DNA from: Kiritimatiellales bacterium
Lineage (GTDB): Bacteria > Verrucomicrobiota > Kiritimatiellia > Kiritimatiellales > Tichowtungiaceae
DNA length: 64,000 nucleotides
Assembly: GCA_041656295.1 (NCBI GenBank)
Contig: JBBADV010000009.1
Coordinates: forward strand, 1-64,000
Direction of reading: 5' to 3'
Numbering within the stretch: position 1 is the stretch's first letter; each line of letters starts with the position of its first letter. The translations under genes and the position numbers were made by a program. The notes beneath the pieces are model-generated. The model made no database searches and was not told the DNA's origin. It worked only from the letters and a program-made list of their open reading frames with translations. This document shows positions 1-9,296 of the stretch, piece by piece.

Positions 1-506
1 TTCTGCCGACGCTCGCCGAACTGCTCAACGTTCCGCAGGAAGATCTGTGGGACGGCGCAAGTTATGCGCCGGTGTTAAAAGAGGGGAAAAGCTGTGGACG
101 CGACTATCTGGTGCTGAGCCAGTGTGCGCATGTTTGTCAGCGTTCTGTGCGTTGGGATAATTATATCTGGATTCGCACCTGGCATGACGGGTTCCATCTC
201 TTCGATGAGGAGATGCTTTTCGATCTGAAAAACGATCCGCTCGAACGCCGCAATATTGTTGCCGAAAAACCGGAACTCGCCGCCGCCGCCAGGCAGAAAT
301 ATGGCGCATGGCACAAACACATGCTGGACACCATGCCCGCCGGTTACGGCGATCCGCTGGACACCGTGCTCGCCGAAGGCGGGCCGTTTCATGCGCGCGG
401 CATGATCAAAAAAACAAACTACGACAAACGCCTCGCAGCCACCGGCCGCGGCTGGACGGTTCCTGAATTAAAACAGCGATATCCGCAGGAATTTTTAGAT
501 GTGTAA
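1..506 (+). CDS. Sulfatase, C-terminal part (cut by window start)
   Basis: The reading frame is open from base 3 to the TAA at 504-506, giving the last 167 codons of a protein whose start lies outside the window. The text reads as the C-terminal subdomain of a type I (formylglycine) sulfatase: a Trp-rich strand stretch (WIRTWHDGFH), then an ELYDL-like motif (MLFDLKNDPLERRNIV) in which the chain records 'ND P E..N', very typical of choline/heparan/fucoidan sulfatases. The catalytic Cys/Ser motif is not in the window. It sits upstream of a glucosidase and near fucose genes, so a role in removing sulfate from a fucose-rich polysaccharide is plausible. Substrate cannot be told from this fragment. 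Confidence 0.85.
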   Translation, partial: LPTLAELLNVPQEDLWDGASYAPVLKEGKSCGRDYLVLSQCAHVCQRSVRWDNYIWIRTWHDGFHLFDEEMLFDLKNDPLERRNIVAEKPELAAAARQKYGAWHKHMLDTMPAGYGDPLDTVLAEGGPFHARGMIKKTNYDKRLAATGRGWTVPELKQRYPQEFLDV

Positions 507-618
507 TCAGGATTCGTAATTAAAAAGGAGATTGGAAGTGCATCGGAATTAATGCCTTAATTCCTGCTTTGCGGCAGTTAAAAAAATCAGTTTAGCGGTT
601 GAATGCAAAAGTGATCGC

Positions 619-656
619 AAAAAATCCGACACAGGCTATATTGCGCCGGATTTTTT
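619..656 (+). terminator. Stem-loop with T-run before the GH13 gene
   Basis: Bases 619-628 (AAAAAATCCG) are exactly complementary to 647-656 (CGGATTTTTT), with an 18-base loop. The right arm ends in a run of six T, so this has the form of a Rho-independent terminator for the sulfatase transcript. It ends about 10 bases before the ribosome binding site of the next gene, so it could also limit read-through into that gene. Confidence 0.5.
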
Positions 657-673
657 AATGCGAAGGGGTTTTT

Positions 674-2338
674 ATGGCGTTGAATAACAGGGACAGAAGC
701 TGGTTGAAGGATGCGGTGATTTACCAGATTTATCCGCAGAGTTATTATGATTCAAACGGCGATGGTATCGGCGATCTGCCGGGGATTATTGAGAAGCTGG
801 ATTACATCAAGGAACTCGGTGTAAATGTGCTCTGGCTGAATCCGTGCTTCGATTCGCCGTTTTTTGATGCGGGTTATGATGTCCGTGATTTTTATAACAT
901 TGCACCGCGCTACGGTACAAATGACGATATGAAGCGGCTATGTGAAGAGGCACATAAACGCGATCTGCGCGTCTGTCTTGATCTGGTTGCCGGACATTCG
1001 TCGATTGACTGTGAGTGGTTTAAGCAGTCGGGTTCCGAAGAGCTGTCGAAGTATGACGATTATTATATCTGGACGAATCATTGGACAAAGCGCGGTACGG
1101 ACGGCAGCTGGATCGGCGGCTATGCACCGCGCAACGGAACATTCCAGATTAACTTTTTCTGGAGTCAGCCGGCGCTGAATTACGGTTATGCAAATCCGGA
1201 TCCGGCGAATCCGTGGGAACAGCCGGTGAGCGCGCCGGGACCGCAGGCGGTGATTGCGGAGCTGAAAAATATTATGCGCTTCTGGCTGAACATCGGCTGC
1301 GACGGTTTTCGCGTGGATATGGCGCAGTCGTTGATTAAAAACGATCCGGATCAAAGCGTGGTGGCAAAACTCTGGCGCGAAGAACTGCTGCCGGAATTGC
1401 GCGTAGAATATCCGTATATTGCAATGATTGCTGAATGGGGCAATCCGTCCGTTTCGCTCGGGCAGGCAGAGTTCGATATTGATTTCATGATGCATTTCGG
1501 CGTTCCCGGATACGGTGAACTGTTTTTTAAAAATCCGGCGGTGTGCGGACGCGAGACCAGCGGTATTGCTTATTTTGATAAAACGGGCAGCGGTTCACTC
1601 GATGTGTTTCTGCGCGAATATAATAAAGGGAAGGAGCACGCCGCCGGAAAAGGGCGTATTTCTCTGCCGAGTGCCAATCATGATTTTCAACGGTTGAATT
1701 ATTATCGCAGCGATGCTGAAATGAAAGTGGCGTTCGCGTTTCTGTTAACATGGCCGTGTGTGCCGTCGATTTATTACGGCGACGAAATCGGCATGAAATT
1801 TCTAGAGGAAACGCCGAACAAAGAGGGCGCATATACGCGCGCAGGTTCGCGTACGCCGATGCAATGGTCGGGCGAAATTAACGCCGGTTTTTCCACCGCG
1901 CCGGAAAGTCAGATTTATCTGCCGATTGATCCGAATCCGGCGCGTCCGAACGTTGCGGAGCAGGTTAAAAATCCGGCGTCGATGTATTCATTCGTCAAAG
2001 AACTGCTCGCATTGCGCAGTCAGCATGAAGCTTTGCGCGCCGATGCGGAACTTGAAATTCTCAGCGGCGAAAAAAAACCTTACCCGTTAATTTACCGGCG
2101 CGCTGCCGCTGGCGAAGAGTGGATCATTGCGCTCAATCCGTCCGGCAAACCGGTGGAGTGTTCTGTGAAAAATTGCCGCTTCGCTACACGGCATTCGCCG
2201 TGCCCCTCTTCACTTCGTTCCGAATCCGGCACATTAAATGCCGTATTAAATTTCGGCGTTTCAGTGAACGCCGCCGGCGAGACCGCAACCTTTACACTGC
2301 CGCCGGTTTCGTACGGCATTTTTCAGCAGAAATCATAA
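674..2338 (+). CDS. GH13 alpha-glucosidase (oligo-1,6-glucosidase type)
   Basis: A 554-residue alpha-amylase-family enzyme that should hydrolyse alpha-glucosidic bonds of short oligosaccharides in the cytoplasm; no signal peptide is visible. It opens with the family's DAVIYQIYPQSYYDSNGDG block. The three catalytic acids are present: nucleophile Asp215 in GCDGFRVDMA, acid/base Glu254 in IAEWG, and Asp337 in the NHD motif. The usual second region 'VNHTS' is changed to VAGHSS near residue 103, so substrate choice may differ from textbook oligo-1,6-glucosidase. ATG 674 follows an AAGGGG ribosome site. The last 60 residues contain a palindrome-bearing stretch (2187-2202) that looks inserted. Sucrose- or trehalose-type specificity cannot be excluded. 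Confidence 0.85.
   Translation: MALNNRDRSWLKDAVIYQIYPQSYYDSNGDGIGDLPGIIEKLDYIKELGVNVLWLNPCFDSPFFDAGYDVRDFYNIAPRYGTNDDMKRLCEEAHKRDLRVCLDLVAGHSSIDCEWFKQSGSEELSKYDDYYIWTNHWTKRGTDGSWIGGYAPRNGTFQINFFWSQPALNYGYANPDPANPWEQPVSAPGPQAVIAELKNIMRFWLNIGCDGFRVDMAQSLIKNDPDQSVVAKLWREELLPELRVEYPYIAMIAEWGNPSVSLGQAEFDIDFMMHFGVPGYGELFFKNPAVCGRETSGIAYFDKTGSGSLDVFLREYNKGKEHAAGKGRISLPSANHDFQRLNYYRSDAEMKVAFAFLLTWPCVPSIYYGDEIGMKFLEETPNKEGAYTRAGSRTPMQWSGEINAGFSTAPESQIYLPIDPNPARPNVAEQVKNPASMYSFVKELLALRSQHEALRADAELEILSGEKKPYPLIYRRAAAGEEWIIALNPSGKPVECSVKNCRFATRHSPCPSSLRSESGTLNAVLNFGVSVNAAGETATFTLPPVSYGIFQQKS
2187..2202. repeat. Palindrome inside the GH13 C-terminal domain
   Basis: CACGGC-ATTC-GCCGTG is a perfect 6-bp stem with a 4-base loop. 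It lies in a stretch rich in C and T (about 2180-2230) coding for Ser/Arg/Cys-rich residues that fit poorly with the beta-sandwich around it. It may be a small in-frame repeat insertion. Confidence 0.4.
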
Positions 2339-2390
2339 TTCAAAAATAGGTTAAAATAAAAACCGGCGCGCAGCGTTTTAGGAAATTATC

Positions 2391-3426
2391 ATGAAACGGT
2401 TAATTTCAGCAGCGGTCGCCGGTTTAATTTTTACAGCGCCGGCGGAAATGTCGCCGCAGTCGATGACGGCGGCGGCGGATTATTCCGCCAACGCCGGCGG
2501 CACGGCGGTGGTTGTGATGCAAAACGGTGCCGTTATTTTCGAGCGGTACGAAAAAGATTTCACTGCCGATTCGCCATTTCATGCGCACAGCGGCACCAAA
2601 GGATTCTGGGGTCCGGTAATTGCGGCAATGATTGAAGACGGTTTGATTGATTCGTTCGATGAACCGGCGGCTGTAACGCTAACGGAATGGACAACACATC
2701 CGGCGAAATCAAAAATCACGGTGCGGCAGCTGATGGAACTAAACGCCGGACTCGCGCAGGATTTGGAATCGCTGCAAGGCCATGACCGGAAAACGCTCGC
2801 GCCGGATTTGTACAGTTATGCGGTGAACCTTTCCATGATGCATGCGCCGGGACAGCGGTTTGCGTACGGACCGAGTTGCTATTATGTACTTGGCGAAATT
2901 ATGAAGCGCAAACTCGCGCCGCAAAAGCTGTCGCCGCTCGATTATCTCAGGCAGCGAATTCTTGACCGGCTCGGCATAAAAACCGGCGGATGGGTTCACG
3001 ATGCGTCAGGAAATCCGCACATTCCGAACGGCGCGTGGATTACCGCGCGCGAGTGGGCGGTCTTCGGGCAGTGGATGCTGCAGAACGGCGAGTGGAACGG
3101 CGAACAGATTGTGAACGCGGAATTGATACAAGAATTACGGCGGCCGTCCGCGCCGAATCCCGGACACAGACTCGCCATCTGACTGAACCGCCCCCGGCGG
3201 ATTTTCGCCGCAGGATCAGCGCGCCGGCCGGATCCCTGAAAATTCCGGCGGCGGTTTTATTTATCCCGACGGTTTTCCGGATCTGTTTGCCGCAATGGGC
3301 GCCGGCCCGAACCGCATGTATGTCGTGCCGGAGAAATCGCTGGTGGTCGTGCGTCAAACCGACCACGTGAACGCCCGTTTTAACGACGCCGAATTTCTCC
3401 GGCGAATGTTGAAAGACGAAAATTAA
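2391..3426 (+). pseudogene. Beta-lactamase-fold esterase/hydrolase, broken by a stop and a frameshift
   Basis: A serine hydrolase of the class C beta-lactamase/esterase family. The start has a signal peptide (MKRLISAAVAGLIFTAPA). The S-x-x-K active site is present as SGTK near residue 67, and a Tyr motif (FAYGPSCYYVLGE) near residue 160. The first frame stops at TGA 3180-3182, where homologues have Trp (LAI-W-LNRP). Five C bases at 3191-3195 then put the rest in another frame; with four C the text reads NRPGGFSPQDQ and runs to TAA 3424-3426, ending in the expected YVVPEKSLVVVRQTDH strand. One nonsense change plus one 1-bp insertion therefore suffices to explain it. The truncated 263-residue product lacks the last strand and helix, so it is probably inactive. 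Confidence 0.75.
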
Positions 3427-3627
3427 TTTCCGATTCTACTTCTGTCATTTCCGGCGATCGCGGGTAGGGACGGCAGGCCCTTACCGTCCGCAAATTTGAA
3501 TATTCAATTTTAACGGCGGCCAAGGGTCTGGCACGCCCTGCCTTTTCTTCTCCGCCGGAATGAGGCTGGACTCGAAGAGAGGTCCTGCGGATGCAACGCA
3601 GTGGGTGAAAGGAGCGGCAACCCTCAT
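3427..3627. repeat. Gene-free stretch with several stem-loops
   Basis: This space lies between the pseudogene and the 3' end of the GH95 gene. It holds GGACGG/CCGTCC (3468-3473 with 3484-3489), AGGG/CCCT (3523-3526 with 3536-3539) and a larger structure: ATGAGG 3560-3565 pairs with CCTCAT 3622-3627, enclosing CTGCG/CGCAG (3585-3589 with 3597-3601). The last element touches the GH95 stop codon and could act in transcript ending or processing. I do not recognise a named RNA family. Confidence 0.4.
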
Positions 3628-5997
3628 CTAGATTGATGCGTAAATGGTCAAGATGTCTCCGGTGTTGAGGGTTGTTTCAAAGAATCCATTTTGTGCCGGA
3701 ATTGTTTTGCCGGCGGTTTCAGCGGTGCAATGTTCTCCGGCGAAAATTTTGCAGGCGGATGTTTTGCCGGCGCGGATGGTTGCGGTTTTTAACTTCCCGG
3801 CGCTCCATTCAATATCAACGGTGAAACCGCCGCGTGCTTTGAGTCCATAGATTTTTCCGGTGCTCCACGCGTCCGGCAATGCAGGCAGCAGATGGATAAA
3901 TCCGGCATGGCTTTGCAGCAGCATTTCAGCAATGCCGGCAGTGCCGCCGCAATTCCCATCAATCTGAAACGGCGGATGTTTATCAAACAGATTCGGGTAG
4001 GTTGATGAGGCGAACAGCGCATTTAAATGGTGGAGCGCTTCATTGCCGTTTTCGAGCCGGCTCCAGAAATTGACGATCCACGCGCGACTCCAGCCGGTAT
4101 GTCCGCCGCCGGTGGAGAGGCGCCGGAATAAGGTTTGCTTTGCGGCTTCGGCAAGTTCCGGAGTCTGTTGCGGAATAATCTGCGTGCCGGGATGCAGTGC
4201 GAAGAGGTGGGAGATGTGACGGTGACCCGGCTCAACTTCTTTGTATTCCTCGGCCCACTCCATAATACGTCCGTCGCTGCCGATGGAGACCGGCGGCAGT
4301 TTTTTTAGTATAGGTTTAAGTTCCGGCGTGAGCGGGTTTTCTTCGTCGGTGATTTTTTCAGCGGCGATGCAGGCATGAAACAGTTCACGAATAATCTGTG
4401 TGTCCATGCTCGCGCCGGCGCAGAGATTCCCTTTCTGTCCGCTTGGATGAATATAGGTGTTTTCCGGTGATGAGGATGGATTGGTGACGAGGAATCCCGC
4501 CGGCGATTCGACGAGGAAGTCAACGAAGAACAGCGCCGCATCTTTCATTAACGGATAATATTCTTTTAGAAAATTTTCGTCCTGCGTGAACTGATAGTGT
4601 TCCCAGATGTGCAGGCATAGCCAGGCAAATCCCATGACCCAGTACGACGCCTGAATATTGCGGTCGGTCGGGCAGACATCAAAGGTATTGTCGGTATTAT
4701 GATGCGCCATCGCGCCGCGGCAGCCGTACATTTCCCCGGCACACGCTTTGGCGTTGGCATGCATGTTTTTCAGCAGGTCGAACAGCGGCGCATGCAATTC
4801 CGGCAGCTGGCAGACTTCCGCCGGCCAATAGTGCATTTGAAGATTTATATTAATTGTATATTTTGCGCCGAATGCCGGTGACAGATCCTGATTCCAGATG
4901 CCTTGCAGATTCAGCGGCATGGTTCCGGGGCGGCTGCCGGAAATCAGCAGATAGCGCCCGAAATTAAAATAGAGCGCACTCATGCCGGGATCGGATTTTC
5001 CGGCAATGATTCGTTTCAGGCGCTCATCCGTTGGCAGTGCTTCTGCGGCGTTGTCGCCGCAAATTTCGATCCGGACGCGGTCATAAAAATTCCGGTGGTC
5101 GGCAATATGTCCGGCGCGCAGCGAATCCCATTCCGGCGCAATCTGTTTTAATCGCGCCACAGTTTTCTCAATGCAAAACTCCGGTGCGGCGTCCGGCTGT
5201 GCCGCCGCCGTTAAAATCAGAACGGCCGACTGCGCGTTTTTCACTTCAATTGAATCGCCAAGCGTTGCAACCGTGCCGTCAGAAAATGCTTTTATGGCGA
5301 ATGCGAATGCCGTTCCGATTTCGCCGCCGGCTTTTCCGCTGAGTACGAGCGCCGACTGTTCCAGCGGCTGCATTTTATCGAACGGACGGTTCGCATAATT
5401 ATTCATATCGCCGCGATCCAGCCGCGCGAAAAAATTCAGCGCGCCGGCGCGGTCTGCCGAAATTTTCATGATCAGTGCGTCTGCTTCGGCAGAAACAAAC
5501 ACTTCGCGCGTGAAGCTTGTTCCGGCGATGGTGTATTCGGTTTTTGAAATCGCATCGGCCAGATTCAGCTCGCGCCGGTATTTTTCCACTGCCGCTTTTT
5601 TTTCAAGAATCTGTTCACATCCGGTTTCGGTAATTGTTATTTCGTAACCTTTCACCTGAATGCCGTAATCGAACTCCAGCAGCAGATCGCCGAGCGGTTC
5701 ATACTGGCGCATGATCGGCGGAATACCGGAGAGCGAATGATTTGTCAGCGTTTCCGCCTCTTTCAATTCGCCGGCGAAAATCAGTTCACGGATTTTTTTC
5801 AGATTCTTTTTTGCATCCGGATTAATCCGGTCGCGGAAACCGCCGCTCCACAGCGAATCTTCATTCAGCTGAATCCGTTCGTTGTGAACATTGCCGAACA
5901 CCATCGCGCCGATCCGTCCGTTGCCGAGCGGCAGCGCCGAATACCAGTCGCTGCCGGCTTCCTTTGTATAAAATAAGACATTGTTTTTCACAGGCAT
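3628..5997 (-). CDS. GH95 alpha-L-fucosidase
   Basis: A 789-residue glycoside hydrolase of family 95, which releases alpha-1,2-linked (sometimes other) L-fucose with inversion. It begins with the family's N-terminal beta-domain signature LPLGNGRIGAMVFGN followed by QLNEDSLWSGG. The catalytic centre is visible as NINLQMHYWPAE near residue 380, where the two Asn residues match the Asn pair known in Bifidobacterium AfcA, and as IDGNCGG near residue 680, matching its catalytic Asp region. No signal peptide is visible, so it may act in the cytoplasm on imported oligosaccharides. It lies 189 bases downstream of fucI on the same strand, so the two probably share control. L-galactosidase activity, known in some GH95 members, remains possible. 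Confidence 0.92.
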   Translation of the reverse strand: MPVKNNVLFYTKEAGSDWYSALPLGNGRIGAMVFGNVHNERIQLNEDSLWSGGFRDRINPDAKKNLKKIRELIFAGELKEAETLTNHSLSGIPPIMRQYEPLGDLLLEFDYGIQVKGYEITITETGCEQILEKKAAVEKYRRELNLADAISKTEYTIAGTSFTREVFVSAEADALIMKISADRAGALNFFARLDRGDMNNYANRPFDKMQPLEQSALVLSGKAGGEIGTAFAFAIKAFSDGTVATLGDSIEVKNAQSAVLILTAAAQPDAAPEFCIEKTVARLKQIAPEWDSLRAGHIADHRNFYDRVRIEICGDNAAEALPTDERLKRIIAGKSDPGMSALYFNFGRYLLISGSRPGTMPLNLQGIWNQDLSPAFGAKYTININLQMHYWPAEVCQLPELHAPLFDLLKNMHANAKACAGEMYGCRGAMAHHNTDNTFDVCPTDRNIQASYWVMGFAWLCLHIWEHYQFTQDENFLKEYYPLMKDAALFFVDFLVESPAGFLVTNPSSSPENTYIHPSGQKGNLCAGASMDTQIIRELFHACIAAEKITDEENPLTPELKPILKKLPPVSIGSDGRIMEWAEEYKEVEPGHRHISHLFALHPGTQIIPQQTPELAEAAKQTLFRRLSTGGGHTGWSRAWIVNFWSRLENGNEALHHLNALFASSTYPNLFDKHPPFQIDGNCGGTAGIAEMLLQSHAGFIHLLPALPDAWSTGKIYGLKARGGFTVDIEWSAGKLKTATIRAGKTSACKIFAGEHCTAETAGKTIPAQNGFFETTLNTGDILTIYASI

Positions 5998-6088
5998 GCC
6001 TATATCAGAAAAGAAGTAGAATCAAAATGCCGTTTGAAGGATTTTATGTTTTTAGTTGCAGATATTTTTATAGCCCGCAGCCAGAAAC

Positions 6089-6110
6089 CCCCGGTTTTTT
6101 AAGACCGGGG
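6089..6110. other. Hairpin between fucI and the GH95 gene
   Basis: CCCCGGT (6089-6095) pairs with ACCGGGG (6104-6110) across an 8-base A/T-rich loop. There is no clear T-run after it on the minus strand, so it is more likely an mRNA processing or stability element inside a fucI-fucosidase transcript than a strong terminator. Confidence 0.35.
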
Positions 6111-6186
6111 ATAAAAGACTCCATACTCCGGACTGCTTTGTCAGGACGGGGCTATTCTGCAGAAGACCAGAAGCCACGGCTTCAGT

Positions 6187-7977
6187 TTATCCGTAGATGG
6201 GGCCGTACGCTTTACAGGCGCGATAATCGGCGGATTCGGTATCTTCCGTGCCAAACGCTGCCCAGGCAGACGGCCGGAAGATTTTGTCTTCGTCCACATT
6301 ATGCATGCTCACCGGAATCCGCAGCATCGCTGCCAATGTAATGAGATCAGCGCCGATGTGTCCGTAGCAGAACGCGCCGTGATTCGCGCCCCAGTTGGCC
6401 ATCACGCTGTATACATCTTTGAACGATCCTTTGCCGGTGACACGCGGTGCAAACCAGGTGGTCGGCCACGTCCTGTCGGTGCGATCTTCCAGAATTTTAT
6501 GAACATCAGCGTGCAGTTCACAGGTGTGGCCTTCGGCGAGCTGCAGCACCGGTCCGAGTCCCTTAACATAATTGAGACGTGCCATTGTGGCCGGCATTCC
6601 GCCGCGCGTGCCTTTTTTATAGTGACTGGAAAAGCCGCCGCCGCGGAAATAAAACAGGTCGGCGGCACACCAGTCGGTGGCATCCAGACACGCTTTAGCG
6701 TCGGCGTCTGTCATTTCATAAAACGGCTTGATGACCGGATTGCCGTCTTTGTCCGAAACCGCGCCGGTGCCGTCAAGGCTGGCCGCGCCGGAATTAATCA
6801 GATGAATAATTCCATTCTGCGCAAGGCCGGTGAGTTTTTTGCCGGTGACACGTTGAACGGCATCCGGACTCCAGTAGGTACGCACGTCGGCAAAAATTCC
6901 CGGCGTGTTGGTGAGCAGATGCTGGAAAAGCATCGTTATGCCGTTAAGCGTATCGTTTTCAGTGGCAACCATAAAAGCTTCGCGCCGGCCGTTCCAGTCA
7001 AACTGTGAATTGAGCATCGCTTCGGCAAAGTCGAAGTTCGGTTTATAGTCTGTCCACTGGCGCTGCCCCTGTACGCCGCTGACGATGGCATTGTGTCCGC
7101 AGCTCTCTTCTACAAACCCCATTTCGGCGAGCTTCGGATTGCCGACCATCAGGTCGCGGATAATCAGCATGCACTTCACCGTGAATGCCCACTGCGCATC
7201 TCTTTCGGCGGCATCGGCCTGCATGTCCGCCGGATTTTTGTCGATGCCCTCTTTGCAGTTTTCGCGCGTCCATTGATATGCTTTTTCAAATTCATCTTGA
7301 TCGTAAATACCGAAATCAATCCGGCGCAGGATTTCTGTTTCGTCGACAGACTCCGACCGCATACCGAGATATTCCTGCAGCATATCCTGATTCAGAATTG
7401 AACCGGCGATGCCCATGCACATGGAGCCGATTTGCAGATAGGAATTGCCGCGCATCGATTTTGCCGCCACGCCGGCGCGTACAAACCGTAGAATTTTTTC
7501 GCGCACGTCAGCCGGAATTTCCGTATCGCCGGCATTCTGCACGTCGTGACCGTAGATGCCGAATGCCGGCAGACCCTTCTGCGAATGCGCCGACAAAACG
7601 GCGGCAAGATACACCGCGCCGGGACGTTCCGTGCCGTTAAAGCCCCACACGCCTTTAATCGTCAGCGGATCCTGATCCATCGTTTCGGTGCCGTAACACC
7701 AGCACGGCGATACCGTCAGTGTAACGCCAACACCGGCGCGCTCAAATTTTTCCTGGCACATCGCCGCTTCCGCCACGCCGCCGATGGTTGTATCGGCAAT
7801 CACCACTTCCACCGGTGCGCCGTTTGGATATTTTAAATTATCCTGAATCAGTTTGGCGGCGGCCTGCGCCATATTCATTGTCTGATCTTCCAGACTTTCC
7901 CGTACGCCGTTGCGCCGGCCGTCAATCGCCGGACGGATTCCAACCTTCGGCAGACTTGCCAGTAATCTGTTTGCCAT
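6187..7977 (-). CDS. fucI: L-fucose isomerase
   Basis: A 596-residue enzyme that converts L-fucose to L-fuculose, the first step of fucose breakdown in the cytoplasm (D-arabinose is often also accepted). The length matches E. coli FucI (591). The manganese ligands are present: Glu340 in ATENDTLNG, Asp364 in FADVRTYW and His533 in GANHG, corresponding to E337, D361 and H528 of the E. coli enzyme. The start is clear: ATG at 7977 is preceded by AGGAGAAG on the minus strand. It is divergent from an AraC regulator and upstream of the GH95 fucosidase. No kinase, aldolase or fucose permease gene is in the window, so the rest of the pathway must lie elsewhere. Confidence 0.96.
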   Translation of the reverse strand: MANRLLASLPKVGIRPAIDGRRNGVRESLEDQTMNMAQAAAKLIQDNLKYPNGAPVEVVIADTTIGGVAEAAMCQEKFERAGVGVTLTVSPCWCYGTETMDQDPLTIKGVWGFNGTERPGAVYLAAVLSAHSQKGLPAFGIYGHDVQNAGDTEIPADVREKILRFVRAGVAAKSMRGNSYLQIGSMCMGIAGSILNQDMLQEYLGMRSESVDETEILRRIDFGIYDQDEFEKAYQWTRENCKEGIDKNPADMQADAAERDAQWAFTVKCMLIIRDLMVGNPKLAEMGFVEESCGHNAIVSGVQGQRQWTDYKPNFDFAEAMLNSQFDWNGRREAFMVATENDTLNGITMLFQHLLTNTPGIFADVRTYWSPDAVQRVTGKKLTGLAQNGIIHLINSGAASLDGTGAVSDKDGNPVIKPFYEMTDADAKACLDATDWCAADLFYFRGGGFSSHYKKGTRGGMPATMARLNYVKGLGPVLQLAEGHTCELHADVHKILEDRTDRTWPTTWFAPRVTGKGSFKDVYSVMANWGANHGAFCYGHIGADLITLAAMLRIPVSMHNVDEDKIFRPSAWAAFGTEDTESADYRACKAYGPIYG

Positions 7978-8083
7978 GTTCTTCTCCTGTTAAACGAGTT
8001 TTTCAAAAAATAGCAGTGTTGAAAAATTTCGGCGGTCGACTTTTGGAGTGGTAAATTTTATACATTATGCCAAGCTCCGGCGT
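7978..8083. promoter_or_regulatory. Divergent control region between fucI and the AraC regulator
   Basis: This 106-base region must contain the fucI promoter and that of the regulator. It is A/T-rich near 8000-8030 and holds the fucI ribosome site near 7980. I cannot define the operator, though AraC-type proteins normally bind such divergent spaces. Confidence 0.45.
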
Positions 8084-9031
8084 ATGAAAGAAATCATCAG
8101 TTACGGACGTTTCCGGTGCAATGAACTTACGCCGCATAAAAACCGGGGCATGGAAATTACGCTGGTCGAAAAAGGCCTGCTGGAGTGGATGGTGGAGGGC
8201 GTACCGGAAAAAGTAGTGCCGGGATCTGTTTTTTTTACGCTGCCGTGGCAGGTGCACGGCAGCTTACATCCGAAAGAGCCGGACAACATGATTTGTCACG
8301 TTTTATTCCACCTTGAACAGGATTATCCGGTTCCCTGTAAACAGTTTCGCTTTCCGGCGAGTTTTGGCTTTACCCCGGCGGAAAACCGTACGCTTAGTAT
8401 TTTATTTACCGGAAGCTCTCAGCACGCTTTCCGTGCTACGCCGGCGATGCGCTGGCTGATGCCGGCAGTGATCACCGAACAGCAAACCGGTCATCTGCTC
8501 GGAAAAGCTCACACGATTTCTTTATTGCGCGCAGTGCTGATTGAGCTTGGCCGCACTATTTCCGGCGAAGCCGCTGACACCGGAACACATTCGTGGACGT
8601 CAAACAAAGTGCAGCGATTGATTACCGAACTCGCCGGCGAATGTGACCAGCCGTGGACACTCAAGCAAATGGCTGAACGCTGCGGAATCCGGCGTACGCA
8701 ACTGAACAATATTTTTCAAAAGCTTACCGGCAGTACGCCGATGGATTATCTTGTCCGGCTGCGCATTGAACGCGCCAAAGCACTGCTGCGCGAAACAAAT
8801 ATTAAAATTATTGATATCGCATTCGAATGCGGATTCAGCAGCAGTCAGTATTTTGCCAACACCTTCTGTCATGCCACCGGCATGACGCCCAGCAAATACC
8901 GGTTGCGTTGCGCCGGTCTTACACCGGCAGAATTAAAAAAATGGGCGGCAATGGAGTTTCGCAGCGAGCAGGAAGAACGCCGCCGTGTTCAGCAGTTCAC
9001 TGCAGAAAAAGTGCAACCCCGCGAATTATGA
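8084..9031 (+). CDS. AraC-family transcriptional regulator
   Basis: A DNA-binding regulator of about 315 residues. The N-terminal part (about 1-150) looks like the cupin ligand-binding domain (THP..IELTLVEKG-like text followed by a 'GSVFFTLPWQVHG' strand). The C-terminal 100 residues hold two helix-turn-helix motifs: WTLKQMAERCGIRRTQLNNIF and the highly conserved IIDIAFECGFSSSQYFANTF. I take ATG 8084 as start; a GTG at 8048 in the same frame would add 12 residues. Being divergent from fucI, it most likely controls the fucose genes in response to fucose or a breakdown product. That is inference from position. Confidence 0.85.
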   Translation: MKEIISYGRFRCNELTPHKNRGMEITLVEKGLLEWMVEGVPEKVVPGSVFFTLPWQVHGSLHPKEPDNMICHVLFHLEQDYPVPCKQFRFPASFGFTPAENRTLSILFTGSSQHAFRATPAMRWLMPAVITEQQTGHLLGKAHTISLLRAVLIELGRTISGEAADTGTHSWTSNKVQRLITELAGECDQPWTLKQMAERCGIRRTQLNNIFQKLTGSTPMDYLVRLRIERAKALLRETNIKIIDIAFECGFSSSQYFANTFCHATGMTPSKYRLRCAGLTPAELKKWAAMEFRSEQEERRRVQQFTAEKVQPREL

Positions 9032-9296
9032 GACTGTTCTGCACGGTTTTCTGCCGGATAAACCGGAGTTCCGGCGAGCCGGTTTTCAGCTTCACCGCCC
9101 GGCCTTTGGCGATCGCGCACAGCTCATAATGGTATTGAGCATGACCGTCATTTATACACCTATACACCTGAACCGGTGATAAATCCGAACTCCGGCATTT
9201 TAATTTACAGTCTATCACAGCTTAAAATAATAATAATGTTGCCAGTGTTCCTGGTAAATGGAAGCTTAGTAGCCTGCTTTTTAAGGAGGAATGGAT
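9032..9296. other. Intergenic stretch before the flavodiiron gene
   Basis: No gene is supported here. A short tandem TATACACC (about 9151-9168) and an A/T-rich stretch (9220-9240) are visible. The region ends with an excellent AAGGAGG ribosome site at 9284-9290, placed correctly for ATG 9297. I could not assign a promoter with confidence. Confidence 0.5.

Noticed and set aside
3180..3182. UGA in the hydrolase gene as a recoded (selenocysteine or Trp) codon
   Set aside because: The other genes here use TGA as a normal stop, and a second lesion (extra C at 3191-3195) follows at once, so decay is simpler.
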